From contig NC_063276.1 of NCBI RefSeq assembly GCF_910591885.1, positions 7,874,001-7,938,000 of the forward strand: a stretch of DNA of 64,000 bases, read 5' to 3'. This document shows positions 23,131-34,744 of this stretch, one piece after another (positions within the stretch are counted from its first letter, which is position 1; each line of letters starts with the position of its first letter). The stretch is from Bombus terrestris. Its lineage: Eukaryota; Arthropoda; Insecta; Hymenoptera; Apidae. The translations under genes and the position numbers were made by a program. Below the pieces are notes generated by a model. It was not told where the DNA came from. It saw only the letters and a list, made by a program, of their open reading frames with translations, and made no database searches.

Positions 23131-23455
23131 CAAAGTCTTAATCTAACTTATCGCTTTTCCTCTTTCACTTACGTAATTTTCACTCCCCTTCATCCACCTT
23201 CCATCACGTTCCCCCCAAGCTTCTCAATTCACCTCAACTTTCCCTCCCCTCCGCCTTTCCGCCTGTTTTCATCTCTTCCTCCTATACGTACATCATCGCT
23301 TTTCTCTTCCACCCATGCCACCTTCCACCTCCTTCACTTTTCCACCGCCTCAACTCGTTGCTCTTCCTTTCGTCTCTTACTTCCCATCAACACGTCAGCT
23401 CTTTCTCTTATGTCTCTCCACCCACGCATCCTCCCCACGTGGAGGTCTCTGGCTA
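23131..23455. repeat. C/T-rich tract
   Basis: About 300 bp of plus-strand pyrimidine-rich DNA with CCTTCCACCTCC-like steps, leading into the following CpG-rich island. Confidence 0.5.
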
Positions 23456-23860
23456 ATGTAACGTGATCACGTAGCTAGCGGGACCGAGAACTCGAAGGCT
23501 TGCTGCGTTACGAAGCGGAGGATTTCAATATCTTCCCGTCACTGTGTCCAATATTCTGCGGAAGTCGTGCGTGCACGCCGATCGAGCTGATGAAAGGAAC
23601 CGACTTCATTCAGGGTGCAATGTGACAAGCAAGGGAGTGGAGTTTTTTCAATGCTACTATTGTTTCAGATGTCGTTGCCGCAGTTCATTGATTCGTTTCG
23701 ACGACTGATCGATATAGTGGAGAAATGTTTTTGGGATAGAGCCGAGGGAGCAGAGAGGGGAGTGTTTTTCCGAGCAGTCGCGGAGAGACGCGATCACGAG
23801 GAAGCGCGTCAACGAGAGTCGTAAATTCCCGTTATGATTAAACAATCGACGCCACGAACT
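23456..23860 (+). other. CpG-rich island with small ORF behind an acceptor-like site
   Basis: CpG-rich DNA. At 23669-23671 a pyrimidine-rich run ends in TTTCAG directly followed by ATG. The ORF from 23672 to 23824 (51 codons) would encode MSLPQFIDSFRRLIDIVEKC and then a charged Arg/Glu-rich tail ending ARQRES. The first part could form an amphipathic helix. No family recognised; an alternative in-frame start lies at 23615. It may be the last coding exon of a small gene, or chance. Confidence 0.25.
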
Positions 23861-24440
23861 GCTCGATCCCCTATCTCGATTAGGATAATAGAGGTGGTTT
23901 AATGAGTATAATGCTTGATTAACAGTTCAAAGATAGTATATATTTCCAACAACTTTGTAGAAAGATAGTTACGCTGGTGCGTAAGGTATAAGTTAAGTAG
24001 GTGAATGATTGAAGGGTGAAAACCCGGTAAAGAGATGTTGACCGTTCTAAAGTCGATGAACCAGTGCAAATATGTTGACTGATCTGTAGTCGTAGATCCA
24101 GTGAAGTCTGGTGATGATGCTGTTGCAAAGAAAAACTCTTACTCAGTGGTGATTGCCCCACCACTTGTCGCTTGCGGGTGGAATCCCGGGACACATGGGA
24201 AAATCCACGTTTCCTTAATTTTTACCTGTTGGAGAAATAATCATAAGGAACCTCTTGACTCGAAGATGTTTTATACCAATTGACAGCTTTAACGGTGAAT
24301 CAAAAAGCCTCGTTTTATGACAATTCCTTAGGATTATTACGGCCCGCTTAATTCTATGTGTACAACTGGTGGCCGCCTCAAACATGAAGAGTCATCGGCC
24401 GTAACAGGGAGAATCTTTAGAAAAGGAGAAGTTTGAACTG
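23861..24440. other. Mixed-composition segment, possible old repeat
   Basis: Moderate GC, with a stem-forming CCCCACCAC...GCGGGTGG at about 24157-24183 and GC-rich patches at 24335-24410. Its texture resembles an LTR or other repeat, but no partner copy, target duplication or poly(A)/TATA pair can be shown. A 91-codon minus ORF is unremarkable. Confidence 0.2.
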
Positions 24441-24750
24441 TGCGACTTGCAGATACGGTCGTATAATAAATATATTCTAATTAATGTATCTACAATTTAT
24501 ATCTATCGAGATGGCAAGCAAAAATACGTAGTTGTGTATAAAAAATCATCGATCACCTTACGATCGATACCATTCAAATTACGTGTAAAATATTTTGTGC
24601 CGCAATTCCAACAGACATTTAAGTGGTCTTATTGAAATGGATCACTCTGTATATCGCAACGAAACGTAACTCACGTTCAATCGAAACAACTATTGACATT
24701 TATCACGGAGAGTATTCCTCTCATATTTTCCCATTGCTCCCCTTGAGAGA
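24441..24750. other. AT-rich spacer
   Basis: No supported feature beyond the start of the ORF described next. Confidence 0.3.
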
Positions 24751-25108
24751 AATTGATCCGAGGACCACGACATACTGGAGATTAAAGCGGCCGGATCACG
24801 AAGGAAGGGCCAGAGCTAATAAACTTTCCGCGGTATTAGCAGGCGATGGCGATTCTCTCGATATTACGTCTGGTACCGTGGCAGGCCGCCCACGAAATCT
24901 TCCGATCCGCATTATCATCGAAGGAAATTACGTAGCCGCGGGTGAAGCGTGTCGAGGGCAACCGGCAACGTATACTACAGCGTGGAATTACACTCTGATT
25001 AACGGTATTATTTTTCAGACCGGCAAGAATCGACCGATCGAACAGCTTGCATTGTTACCAGGAACTGGTTCGAGGGAGTCTTCAACAACGTCTTTAGTTC
25101 TGCGATAA
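24623..25108 (+). other. Longest ORF in the window (161 codons), doubtful
   Basis: An uninterrupted frame of 161 codons. Codons 1-45 lie in AT-rich DNA; codons 50-161 lie in a CpG-rich island. The predicted protein has no signal peptide, membrane segment or domain that I recognise. A good 3' splice-site-like tract, TATTATTTTTCAG, sits inside the frame at about 25007-25019, so part of the ORF could be intronic. A frame this long is close to what chance gives in 64 kb, especially in GC-richer DNA. Confidence 0.2.
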
Positions 25109-25129
25109 TTTCGCCAAGATGATAATGAA

Positions 25130-26106
25130 GATTCTGGTGATTAGCGATAGGTATAAGTATTTAAAAAGTAGATTTTTATATATGTAATGACAGGTGTATT
25201 TTTGGAAAGCGTATTTTTCAAAATAATATCAGAAAAATAAATTATAATTTTATCATGTATAATATAATTTTTATACTATACGTATCGAATATTATAAAGA
25301 AGAAAAAAATAGATTATGTGCATTTTTATAAGCAATGTTCGAATTCTATGAAATGGAATCTAAATTGATCTCGATTTTGGTGATTAACGATGAGTATAAT
25401 TATATGAAAAGTAGATTTTTATATATGTAATGACAGCTGTATTTTTGGAAAGCGTATTTTTCAAAATAATATCAGAAAAATAAATTATAATTTTATCATG
25501 TATAATATAATTTTTATACTATACGTATAGAATATTATAAAGAAGAAAAAAATAGATTATGTGCATTTTTATAAGCAATGTTCGAATTCTATGAAATGGA
25601 ATCTAAATTGATCTCGATTTTGGTGATTAACGATGAGTATAATTATATGAAAAGTAGATTTTTATATATGTAATGACAGCTGTATTTTTGGAAAGCGTAT
25701 TTTTCAAAATAATATCAGAAAAATAAATTATAATTTTATCATGTATAATATAATTTTTATACTATACGTATAGAATATTATAAAGAAGAAAAAAATAGAT
25801 TATGTGCATTTTTATAAGCAATGTTCGAATTCTATGAAATGGAATCTAAATTGATCTCGATTTTGGTGATTAACGATGAGTATAATTATATGAAAAGTAG
25901 ATTTTTATATATGTAATGACAGCTGTATTTTTGGAAAGCGTATTTTTCCAAATAATATCAGAAAAATAAATTATAATTTTATCATGTATAATATAATTTT
26001 TATATTATACGTATGAAATATTATAAAGAAGAAAAAAATAGATTATGTGCATTTTTATAAGCAATGTTCGAATTCTGTGAAATGGAATTTAGATTTGATC
26101 TCGATT
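25130..26106. repeat. 243-bp tandem repeat, four copies
   Basis: Four head-to-tail units start at about 25130, 25373, 25616 and 25859; the marker GATTTTTATATATG recurs at 25171, 25414, 25657 and 25900, exactly 243 bp apart. Units 2 and 3 look identical by eye, while units 1 and 4 carry private changes, the usual pattern when inner units are homogenised by unequal exchange. The unit is about 77% AT and has no ORF. Confidence 0.95.
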
Positions 26107-26355
26107 TATAAGGACGTATGTACATATCGAACTTCACTCCATCACTAATGACGATGGACAGTATATCTCTCGGTCCGTGGGATTTTTCTCGTCGAACAAT
26201 GAAGGATTAGTTTGAAAAATGGATGTTCCCTGTTTTCTCTGAATTGTGACGATCAATCTCGCTAGTTTATGTAAGGTTTTCCTTTTGATGAATTGGTAAT
26301 GGTAAATTTGTGTTTTGAAAATAACAAGCGTAGTAGCAATAACTGCGACAGAATG
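26107..26355. other. Spacer
   Basis: Mixed composition; an 86-codon minus ORF here has no recognisable feature. Confidence 0.25.
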
Positions 26356-26560
26356 ATTGAAAATAATAAAAATTCCATCCCTTCGCTTCCCCATCCTTCC
26401 ATCCTTCCTTTCCGTTCGTCCATCCTTACTTCCTTATCATCCTTCCCTCCTTCTCTCCTTTAATTTCTTCATTTTCTTCTTATCCTTCTTGTCCTACTCC
26501 TCCTCCATCCAGTATAATCTTTTTCATCCTTTCGTTCCCCTAATTCGATCATTCTTTATA
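26356..26560. repeat. Imperfect CATCCTTCC minisatellite
   Basis: The plus strand is built of variants of CATCCTTCC and TTCCATCC over about 170 bp, ending in a C/T-rich tail. Confidence 0.6.
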
Positions 26561-26860
26561 TACATAATTATATCTATTATATATATTATTTAATTATTAG
26601 ATTGATTAATTATGGATTATTGAATTATTCGATTAAATTAATTAGAGTAAGGTCGCTTATTAAACTTTCAAATCCTCAAACATATCTGATCTTAAATCTA
26701 TTTTATTTCATTTTATTCTTTTTACTTCCTTTTTTTCTTCTCTACATGAATTTTAAAGCGAACCTAACAAAACGCTACTCCCATTAATTGTAAAATTTCT
26801 CTAATCTCAATTTAATTCGTTTAAAACTACGAAGCCCGTAATTTCTCAAGTGCTGAATTC
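26561..26860. other. AT-rich spacer
   Basis: No supported feature. Confidence 0.3.
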
Positions 26861-27400
26861 CGAACGTGGCACTTCACAACCACGCAATCTAACCTACTCC
26901 AATCAACCTCAATCCATCTAACCAGTATTGAATTAACAATGCCAATCTGCCAAAAGCACTAATGACGATCAAGATTAGCGATCGTCACTCTCATCTTCCG
27001 CCATCCACGATGGAATCCAACATTCGTTTCACCGGTTCTCTCGCCCCTCGAGGATTCACTTTCCCAAGGAGAACGATAAGAGCCTTTTAATACCTAGTCC
27101 GCGTTAACGTGGCCAATGCAACGAGGGCCAGCAACACCCCGGCCTAATAACATAATGGTGTGTTACGGGTATTACGCAGATTACGCTGCTTCCGTTCAGT
27201 CACGCATGACGAATCCCAATTGGGGCAGAGAAAGGGGAAAACCCCTGGCTCTTGTTCGCGGTGTTTATGCGGCCTAGAGAGGGGGTGGCTGTGAGACGAC
27301 CCATTAACAGATTACTGATTTCATAAAGGCCATGGCTGGCTAATAAACGGTATTAAAACACAGATCTAGGATGAGTTTCGCGTTTATACGTGCACAGGGG
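26861..27400. promoter_or_regulatory. GC-rich island, candidate enhancer
   Basis: GC-rich without a long ORF, which is unusual for a chance GC block. It contains an inverted repeat TGACGATC (26963-26970) / GATCGTCA (26980-26987) around a GATTA core, and several TAAT/ATTA cores. This would suit a conserved enhancer, but conservation is untested. Confidence 0.3.
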
Positions 27401-27524
27401 ATCGTGATTTTCTACGGCTGTTAAATGTTTGAAAGGTGGAATACACTGTGTTACACGAGACTCTTCATACATTCATGGCCTGGGTTATCATAGTTAGTAT
27501 TGTTACACTTCCTATTGTTATACT

Positions 27525-28269
27525 TGTTGAAGTAACTACTTCAAAACTCTACATCTTTATTTATGTATATCCGTGACCTGGAGACTGCTATTACGCAGAA
27601 ATATTCTAAATAAGGAGCGGTGCATATTATTTTACCTATTGAGATATGTATAATTTTGTGTGCTAGACTAGATTGGCCGCGTAGTAGTGACATGTGTGAA
27701 TATGTGAATATGAGTGTGTGGAAGTATGTGCGTGCACAACGCTCGAAAAACAGATGAATGTAACTGTTTCGTCGACAGTCTGGTATGGAAGGTGGTGAGA
27801 CAAAGGAAGTGCTGAGACATGTGCAAATGTATATCGACGAAGATCCTGGAAATCGTTTATTAAATAAATTTAGAACTATTTTAATATGAATTCTAAGTGT
27901 AACCTTAATGTTCCTTTACTTTTATTTTGGCAATTAAGATCCACAATTTTCAATAGTACCCTTGAGTATACATCATGTTTTGGGTTGCAAAGTCTAGGAA
28001 CAAAGAAACTAATAAATAGATTTCTATTTACGTTCCCTGTAGCCTCTAGCCAAAGCTATAAACTTAACTTTTTTGGTAATGTCTTTTTGCTATAAATATA
28101 TGAACGTGCTCTCTGTCATTCCATTGTCTAGTAACACTAAGAGAGTAAGGATCTGAATCAGCATAAACTTATACATTATATTTATACTTATACTTTTAAT
28201 TATTCCAATATGCTTTTCTATTACAAATTCATCCACTCGTTCTTCAATCAGTCAACCTCAATCTTAACA
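27525..28269 (+). mobile_element. Solo LTR of a retrotransposon, copy 1, with nested insertion
   Basis: Begins TGTTGAAGTAAC and ends CTTAACA, that is TG...CA, and is flanked by a perfect 5-bp target duplication ATACT (27520-27524 and 28270-28274). A TATA box, TATAAATA, lies at 28091-28098. It aligns with 37786-38210 except for a 320-bp insertion at 27637-27956; without insertion and its 4-bp duplication it is about 421 bp. The TGTTGA start and 5-bp duplication fit Ty1/copia or BEL/Pao elements. The absence of internal coding sequence marks it as a solo LTR left by recombination between the two ends. Confidence 0.85.
27637..27956 (+). mobile_element. LTR-like element nested in the solo LTR, short form
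   Basis: This 320-bp insertion is flanked by TACC (27633-27636 and 27957-27960) and is absent from the related LTR at 37786-38210. It begins TATTGAGATATG and ends CAATAG, with AATAAA at 27863-27868. It is related to 13210-13899 but lacks the central part containing the TATA box and initiator. The 4-bp duplication suggests a Ty3/gypsy-like integrase. Confidence 0.8.
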
Positions 28270-28335
28270 ATACTTAACACTGTTACACTTGGCATTGTTA
28301 CATTTGACACTGCTCTGATCGACACTGTCTTAGGT

Positions 28336-28860
28336 TTACAGACATGTAAACTGTATATTTAACAGAAAGACATCGTCAACGTTTCGCTGACGACTTTTCT
28401 TCTAGCGGTCATGATCGCTACTGATCGGTGATCGAGATGACGTGACGTAGCCTCAATGTTTCGGTGATCAGTTAACGGTATTTTGAATTGGCGAATTGTG
28501 TTAAATCTTTCTGCTTGGTTACTGGAGATAACAATGGCGTTGAGAAAAGCGACGAGTGATGGTTGTTGACGAGTGTTGGATTATTTTCAAAGTGGAAATT
28601 GCGAAATTGTTGCACTTTCGACAAATTTTAACGATGATATTTTCTGTATTGATCGTTCGTTAACGTTGGAACGATGAGCAATATCTTACGGGCTGACGGG
28701 TTGATTTATTTCGAGTGAAATTGGATGTTTGTAATGTAATTGAAATTGGATGTTGGATGTTGTACTGCGACGAAAGATTGTCGCTTTTTTCAAAGAGATA
28801 GTGTGAAACGAAAAGTTCACTTTTCTTTCTCTTTTTTTTTGTAGAATAACACATATGAAT
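28336..28860. other. Moderate-GC segment with CRE-like sites
   Basis: GATCGGTGATCGAGATGACG-type sequence at 28410-28470 contains overlapping TGACGT sites (28438-28449), similar to CREB/ATF sites. The rest is AT-rich, with no gene. Confidence 0.25.
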
Positions 28861-29060
28861 TTGAAATAAGCGAAATTACCTGAGGAAGGAAAGGAAACGC
28901 CGGAATGGTTATGAAATCAATTTCAACCGAATGAAAAGTGGAATTACGTCGAATAAATGTTCCCCCGTCTGGCTGCTCGTCTTTGTCGAAGATCGCTAGA
29001 ACCGAAGATTTTATATTAATATAAACCCCTGAAGGCTCCTAATGGATGGGGAAATTATGA
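28861..29060. other. Small CpG-richer island
   Basis: A short GC-richer block with no ORF. Confidence 0.2.
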
Positions 29061-29639
29061 TCCAATCGTGAGAAGATTCGATGCAACGGTACTGCTTTAA
29101 TTGAAGATAAAAAAAATGAAAAGTATAAAGGAAAATATTTTTTTATTGGATATCGGGTGGTTAAAATAAAACTATTCCAAATTTCATGATTTATCAAATA
29201 ATAATTTAAGAGAACTGATAGCAAAGAAATAAATAATCGAGAAAAGAACACGGTACATCACATTGCCTAACTTGAAATTTTTCAATTCATTCGTCTTCCT
29301 CATCCTCTTCGAAACATTACAAATGTCTCTCGTCCTATTATTACACTATCGAATTTATTAAAATATCCTTTATTTTAATAATTACATCTATGGCGTTCAT
29401 AAGACATCGGCAATGTATCAGCTACTTTTAAGAAATTTAGATATTCAGACTGGTTATTTTTATTTCAATCACGTCATGCTCAAAATCTTCTGTTTGATCA
29501 TACAAGTCAACATTAGAATTGAAAAATCAACAAAACTGTATTTATTGTATTTTTCTCGCGTGATCTTCGATTATTATGAACTTTCTAAAAACACATCCTT
29601 CAAATTCTCATTTTTTAAACGAACATCGACACGAAAAGT
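29061..29639. other. AT-rich spacer
   Basis: AT-rich. The 138-codon plus ORF 29413-29829 begins here in low-complexity DNA and continues into the next island; I do not regard it as a gene. Confidence 0.3.
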
Positions 29640-30010
29640 GGTAAACAAACTCTTGCAACAAGAATGTGAGCGTTGGCCTTCAAATTGTGACGTAACTCAA
29701 CCCCTTCAACGTATCGCGAGTTTGGTGGCACGGAGGACACTGGCGATGGTGGATGAGCCTGAAAATGAAATTCCGCGGAGAGAGGCGAATTCCATTCACT
29801 TACGTGTATGCGCATGGAAAATCGAGTAGAAAGGGCAGGCCCTTCGCGTTTACGTATGCGTTACCGACGCCGTGAATTTGCGAGGGGAATAAACTGCGGG
29901 TCGTAGTTAATTAAGCGCCGTATTAATTAAGACCGGCCTTAAGGATTTCTCGCGAATGTCCTGTATTTAGTCGTGCCAACCTTCGAGAACGAGTTTGCTA
30001 CAAATGAGAA
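29640..30010. other. CpG-rich island
   Basis: GC-richer, with inverted TTAATTAAG/CTTAATTAA-type cores at about 29907-29932 separated by GCGCCGTA. A typical non-coding island. Confidence 0.25.
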
Positions 30011-30600
30011 GACCTCGATGTCGTGCTTTAGATATGGATTAAGTGACATAGCGACACGTAACTTAATGTTCTGGAATTTGCATACTATTTTATTTTATTT
30101 TATTGCATGATATTTCTGCGAAGTTCTATTCGTAAGAAGATCGTGATACATCAAGTCTGTTGGAAACTGCTATCCAATTTTTAAATAAAAGTAAAATTCG
30201 TTGCAAAGCGTTATAATCTTATTATTTTCCATTACTTGTACGATTCAACATCATCCTTTAATATCATTTCTATAAAATTGTTCTCTTTCTTTTTCTTGCA
30301 ATAAATTCATTAATCTAAAATGCGAGGTTCATCTTTGAAGCCTAAGTCTTCGTTCTTAAGCCTTTGAAATTGAAGGAGATTCTCGTCGAGCATACGACGT
30401 AAATAAACAACTGCAACCATAATTGTATTTCTTTATTAAAGCTCATAAGATATACAATACAATAAAGGCTTTTTCTCCAAAGGAACGTTTCTTACAGCTT
30501 TTCTGCTAACGAACGAATTACTGTAAAATTGTCACGAAACAGAAGTAAATTTCTCATTACAAATTTATTGTGTTTTAAAACTGTATTGACAGAAGAAGGC
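30011..30600. other. AT-rich spacer
   Basis: No supported feature. Confidence 0.3.
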
Positions 30601-30905
30601 GTAATCGACGAATTGGGGAGTTACTTAAAAAGCAGTTCGCGTTGCAACGCATTTTTATACGACACACATTATCAGAATCGACGGAAGGATACGCGTAATA
30701 GTCGTTAAGCACGTGGAACAATAGTTAGCATGAAGACGATAAGGGGCAGACTGTATGGCCTGGATCGCCAACTGCACATGCAACTCGTACGCTGACATTT
30801 AAGTCGTGGCATGACTGCAGAAGTCGTGCCTCGCGAATATGCAACTAGATCGGTTCCTGTGATCCAGAACATCGAGAACTTGCCTTAGGGCAAAGGAAAA
30901 ACTTT
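30601..30905. other. CpG-rich island
   Basis: GC-richer block with repeated GTCGTGGCATGAC / GTCGTGCC words around 30802-30832. No ORF. Confidence 0.25.
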
Positions 30906-31970
30906 CTTCTGGACTTTATATGAAAAGAATTACACAACACGCTGTTAATCCTATATTGTTTATGAAATTTAATTTTCTTTTAAAAAATTTATTGCCACCA
31001 ATTTTTTCGCAATCGTACAAGTTGAACAGATAAGTTGGAAGTGCACGAACCTACAAATGACGTTGGTCAATTCCTCGAGGGAACATTCAAGCGGTGCCAG
31101 AAGAAAAATCCTGACACTTGCATTATTTCCCCGCAGCCACGGGAATAAGCTTACGAATGCGACTTCGTGGAAGTCCTGAAAAAAAGCGTCGGATAGGGCA
31201 GGTCGTAGGAGCAAATGGTAAGAATCAGCTCGAGGTGACTGGAATATCGTGGGACAGTTTTCCGATAGCGTGCATTTCCTCGACCAAACACACTGTCTCT
31301 AGTCCACGTATGTGTCAGTTGTATATGACACGAGTCCTGCATATATTCCAAACTGTAATACGTATTCTTAAATATTTGCTATTATTCTTTCGTTTCTTGG
31401 AAACGCTCCTTCAAGTTTTATATCGAATCGTATCTTTAAAAACATCTGTAAACATTGCGATAAATTTGGAAATGTTTTCATATATCTAAGTATACGTTGA
31501 GAGAAATAAAAGGAAAGAAAATAAATAGCAAGGAAAGAGTTTCAGAAAAAATAAAAATTGTATTGAAGATATGGATACAGTCTGAAAGTTAAGAGCGTAA
31601 TAGCATTTACTATATTAAAATATGCAAATATAAAAACGTAGAATATTTCAGCCGCTTTCTCCCTCTTTGGAAAATATCCAGAAGCTACTGTAAGTTCTTC
31701 TGTGCTTCAATTTCATAATTAGATATTTCTTATGCCAAAACCATGAATGTGTAAATTTTCTTTTTTTTTTTTAATAAAGAAGCGGATTGAACATTATCTT
31801 TTCTTCTTTTAATATCAATTCTCTGGCGAGCGGCCAGGAGAGTATTAGAATTATTAAATTTCCAAAGAAACATTTACGATATCTAAAATACGATGCAAGA
31901 TTAGGCCTCAAATTTTGTATATTTTATTAAAAGCTTAGGTAAAACAGCGAGAAAGGAGTGAATATCCTGT
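30906..31970. other. Spacer with small GC patch
   Basis: AT-rich apart from 31070-31290. A 123-codon plus ORF (31118-31489) passes through the patch and contains a donor-like ATG/GTAAGA at about 31215; its second half is simple AT-rich sequence. A T12 run lies at 31761-31772. Confidence 0.25.
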
Positions 31971-31973
31971 TGA

Positions 31974-32215
31974 CCAAAAGTTGACCCTTTCACGAGCACA
32001 TTTATCACAATGGACCACCTAATCGTGGACTGTCCAAAATATAACACTGAAGCTCCTTCTCAAGGATAACTTTGAAGGCGAAAAAAACCATAGTTTGTTA
32101 AAATTGATCAAGAAAATCGGGTTATTCAATAGAGTGGTGTAATGTAACATGGTATCCTGCCCTTTCTCATGGTGTCGCTAGCAACCTTGTAGGTGATGCC
32201 ACGTTAAACCTTAGT
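31974..32215 (+). mobile_element. LINE 3' fragment (reverse-transcriptase C-terminus plus 3' UTR)
   Basis: In one frame, 31974-32069 encodes MDHLIVDCPKYNTE preceded by PKVDPF, matching the zinc-knuckle-like C-terminal region (H...C) of insect non-LTR retrotransposon ORF2. After a frameshift, 32089-32142 encodes HSLLKLIKKIGLFNRVV followed by a stop, the usual end of such proteins in I/R1-related elements. A GC-richer 3' UTR with a GTCGCTAGC...GATGCCACG stretch follows. The rest of the reverse transcriptase is missing upstream: a 5'-truncated, frameshifted relic. Confidence 0.6.
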
Positions 32216-32259
32216 TTAACAGAAAAGAAAGGGGAAAGAAAATTGGAAAAACCAGATAC

Positions 32260-33150
32260 GAAGAAAGCAGGTACAACAGGTGCGAAAATAATTCAGCAGC
32301 ATCTTTGAACAAAGAAGCGACTACATCGGCGCCATACCCACCCATCGCGTCGTCTTAGACCGACATAAACAAATCAAACCGGCTGGTTTCGCCAGAAAAC
32401 AAATTCACATTGCTCCTTTCCGCCCACGATTTGTTTTCTATCGGAACGGCTGCGGTTCGATATTTTTTTTCAATTTTATCACAATACCTAGGTATCGAGT
32501 TTCACGAGGAAATAACGCGAGCCACGCACATTTTGAAAGACGATTCCCCAGTTTTGCGTTCGTCGATTCGGTCGATTCTTTTTTTCCCTATCTGTGACAG
32601 GGTGCGGGGGGTGGGACCGTTCGCAGCGGCGTTCGATGGCAAATTGGACGTGGAATTTCATTTCACCTCGGATGAGAGGCCGCCCGGTACCGGAAAGGAA
32701 GGAAAAGCTTTCCGGAAGAATGCAATATTCCGCCTGGCCAAGAAGACAAAGAATGTCATCCGCACGCGAAACTGGATACCCAAATGAAATTCAATATGGC
32801 AACGCAGAAATCATCTCCCGACCCTCGCGTCCCGTTGCCAACGACCCCGCCTCATGTTTTCTCTGCATCACTATGGCACGAAGCGTGGTCCATGACCGCG
32901 CTTGCACACACCGTGGGGATGCGATTGGCGCATGGGTTGCATCCGACGGGCTTTATGAAACCGATTCACCGAGCGGATTCTTTATGGGAAGCGACCTTCC
33001 ACTGGCTTCCACGGACGATTCGCCAACATTTGATGATGGCGATATTTGGAGACACGCAGGGTAGAATAATGTTGGGATTGCATGGCGTGAGCCGGGTTTA
33101 TATGCGGTTCCATTGTTGGAATATTTTTTGTAGTGATATTCTGTCGTGAG
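32260..33150. other. Large GC-rich island with overlapping ORFs
   Basis: The longest continuous GC-rich segment. All three plus-strand frames are open over parts of it (125, 156 and 121 codons at 32410-32787, 32594-33064 and 32784-33149), and one minus frame too. Simultaneous openness in several frames means stop-codon poverty from composition; none of the products shows a domain. It may be a conserved element or hold an untranslated exon. Confidence 0.3.
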
Positions 33151-34090
33151 GTTCACAACGTAATGAGTTGACCTTTTATTCAACGCATTTTCAAATTTTC
33201 TATTAACAATTCGCAGTCTAGTAACGAGTTGTACGTGTTTCGTCTTATTATTCTACTATTTAACGTCAATATGTATTAGAGTAATAGAACGATGTGTTAT
33301 AATTTTATGAAACGAATTGTATATCATGGAGCTCTTATGATCTTTTATGTCGCGGAAATTCATTCGCTAAAGCGAAGTTTTATTTGTTTAAATTACCAGA
33401 TATCGAACAATAAGTAAAGCAGATAAAAGATGAAAAAATAATTTTCCGTGTTTTCATAGATGAAATATAAACTGCAAAAAATAAATATAAATTCGTGAAA
33501 ACATAAGCAGTCCAAAAAACAAAAGAAAGATAGGAAATCTGGAATAACTAGGTTACTCGATAAAACAATCCCGGAGTAAAACCAAACGTCCATACAAATA
33601 CATGAGTCAAAGATTTTTATATCTCACGTATTTAGTAAAACAGAAAAGAAAATAATAGATTAATACACAACAAATATTCGGCAGATACGAAAAAACACAT
33701 ACAACGCTGAAAGAACGAACAAAGAGAATAAAGAATTCGTTTACCTTTCGGTTAAATTTGCAAAAATATCTCTAGTACCCACCAGCTATTAGCTACACTT
33801 TTTCTCCATCTGCTTAATTCTTTACTGAAAATTATGACAATTCCGTTTAAGAAGGAGTTAAAATCCATCTTCGAATTAAAATCACATAATGTTAGCGTGA
33901 CCAAATATTTCGTAAATACATATTAAAAAAATTATTAAAGAAATATTAAAGAATTAATTTATTTCTCGATAGAAATAGCAATAAAAATATTTTCATTACT
34001 CGTCGATATTCACAAATTATTATGTCGTTATGTTACTTTCCCTCCATCTGTTTACACTACAATAAAAGTAAAATTTCTTAGTGAAAATTA
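33151..34090. other. AT-rich spacer
   Basis: No supported feature. A 66-codon minus ORF rich in Phe/Tyr/Leu reflects A/T composition. Confidence 0.3.
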
Positions 34091-34420
34091 TGAAGATTCC
34101 ATCTAATAATTTCAGCATCGTCAAACTACTGCCGCGTAATGCCAGTGGCAGTAAATGCGGCTCCGGAGAACCCTTTAAATCACGTCATTTTGTTCCCAGG
34201 CAAAGTACGTTTAATTATACCCGTAATCTCCTTGACGTTAGTCCCGCAAAAATTGATCGCCTTTTCCCCGGCGATTGGAAGAAACGTTAATGGGGCTTCC
34301 GTGAGCAATCGACATCGTTTCACGTTTCTTCGAAGCCTTTCTTCTTTTGATTATAAGACACTGGGGCGACATAATGGTGCCGTACCGCCGATAGGATCAT
34401 AATGCTGTTCAATTAATTAG
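34091..34420. other. Moderate CpG island
   Basis: GC-richer, with overlapping ORFs of 69 and 87 codons in two frames and no motif. Confidence 0.2.
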
Positions 34421-34744
34421 CATAGAAAACGACATCGCAACCAGATATTGATTTTCGATATCTTCGATTTTCAATTTAAAACTTGGATCTTCTGGTTAGT
34501 TAATTGGTCGATGTTGAGACATTGTGTCTCCTTTGACTGCAACATCGGAGCATGATCCTTGAACAGAGGATAAAGTAAGTAGGAGTATTATACGAAAGGG
34601 TCGTCGTAAAGCTTTATGGTGGAATTTGTTTCATTGATGTTGACGTGGGTTCTGCTTGGATCGTTCTCGCGTTCAGATCACATCGATTTGAATCTCAAGG
34701 ACGTTTGTAGTGTAGAGGGGTTGAAAGAAGAACCTTATTAGTGA
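34421..34744. other. Spacer
   Basis: Mixed composition, no supported feature. Confidence 0.25.

Larger units (their letters stand above)
27498..28335. repeat. ~15-bp minisatellite split by an LTR
   Basis: Imperfect units such as TATTGTTACACTTCC, TATTGTTATACTT, ACACTGTTACACTTGG and CATTGTTACATTTGA flank the LTR on both sides (27498-27524 and 28270-28330). The LTR therefore landed in an existing minisatellite. Confidence 0.55.

Noticed and set aside
24623..25108. 161-codon ORF as a gene
   Set aside because: No domain, mixed composition along its length, an acceptor-like tract inside the frame, and a length compatible with chance. Kept only as a doubtful feature.
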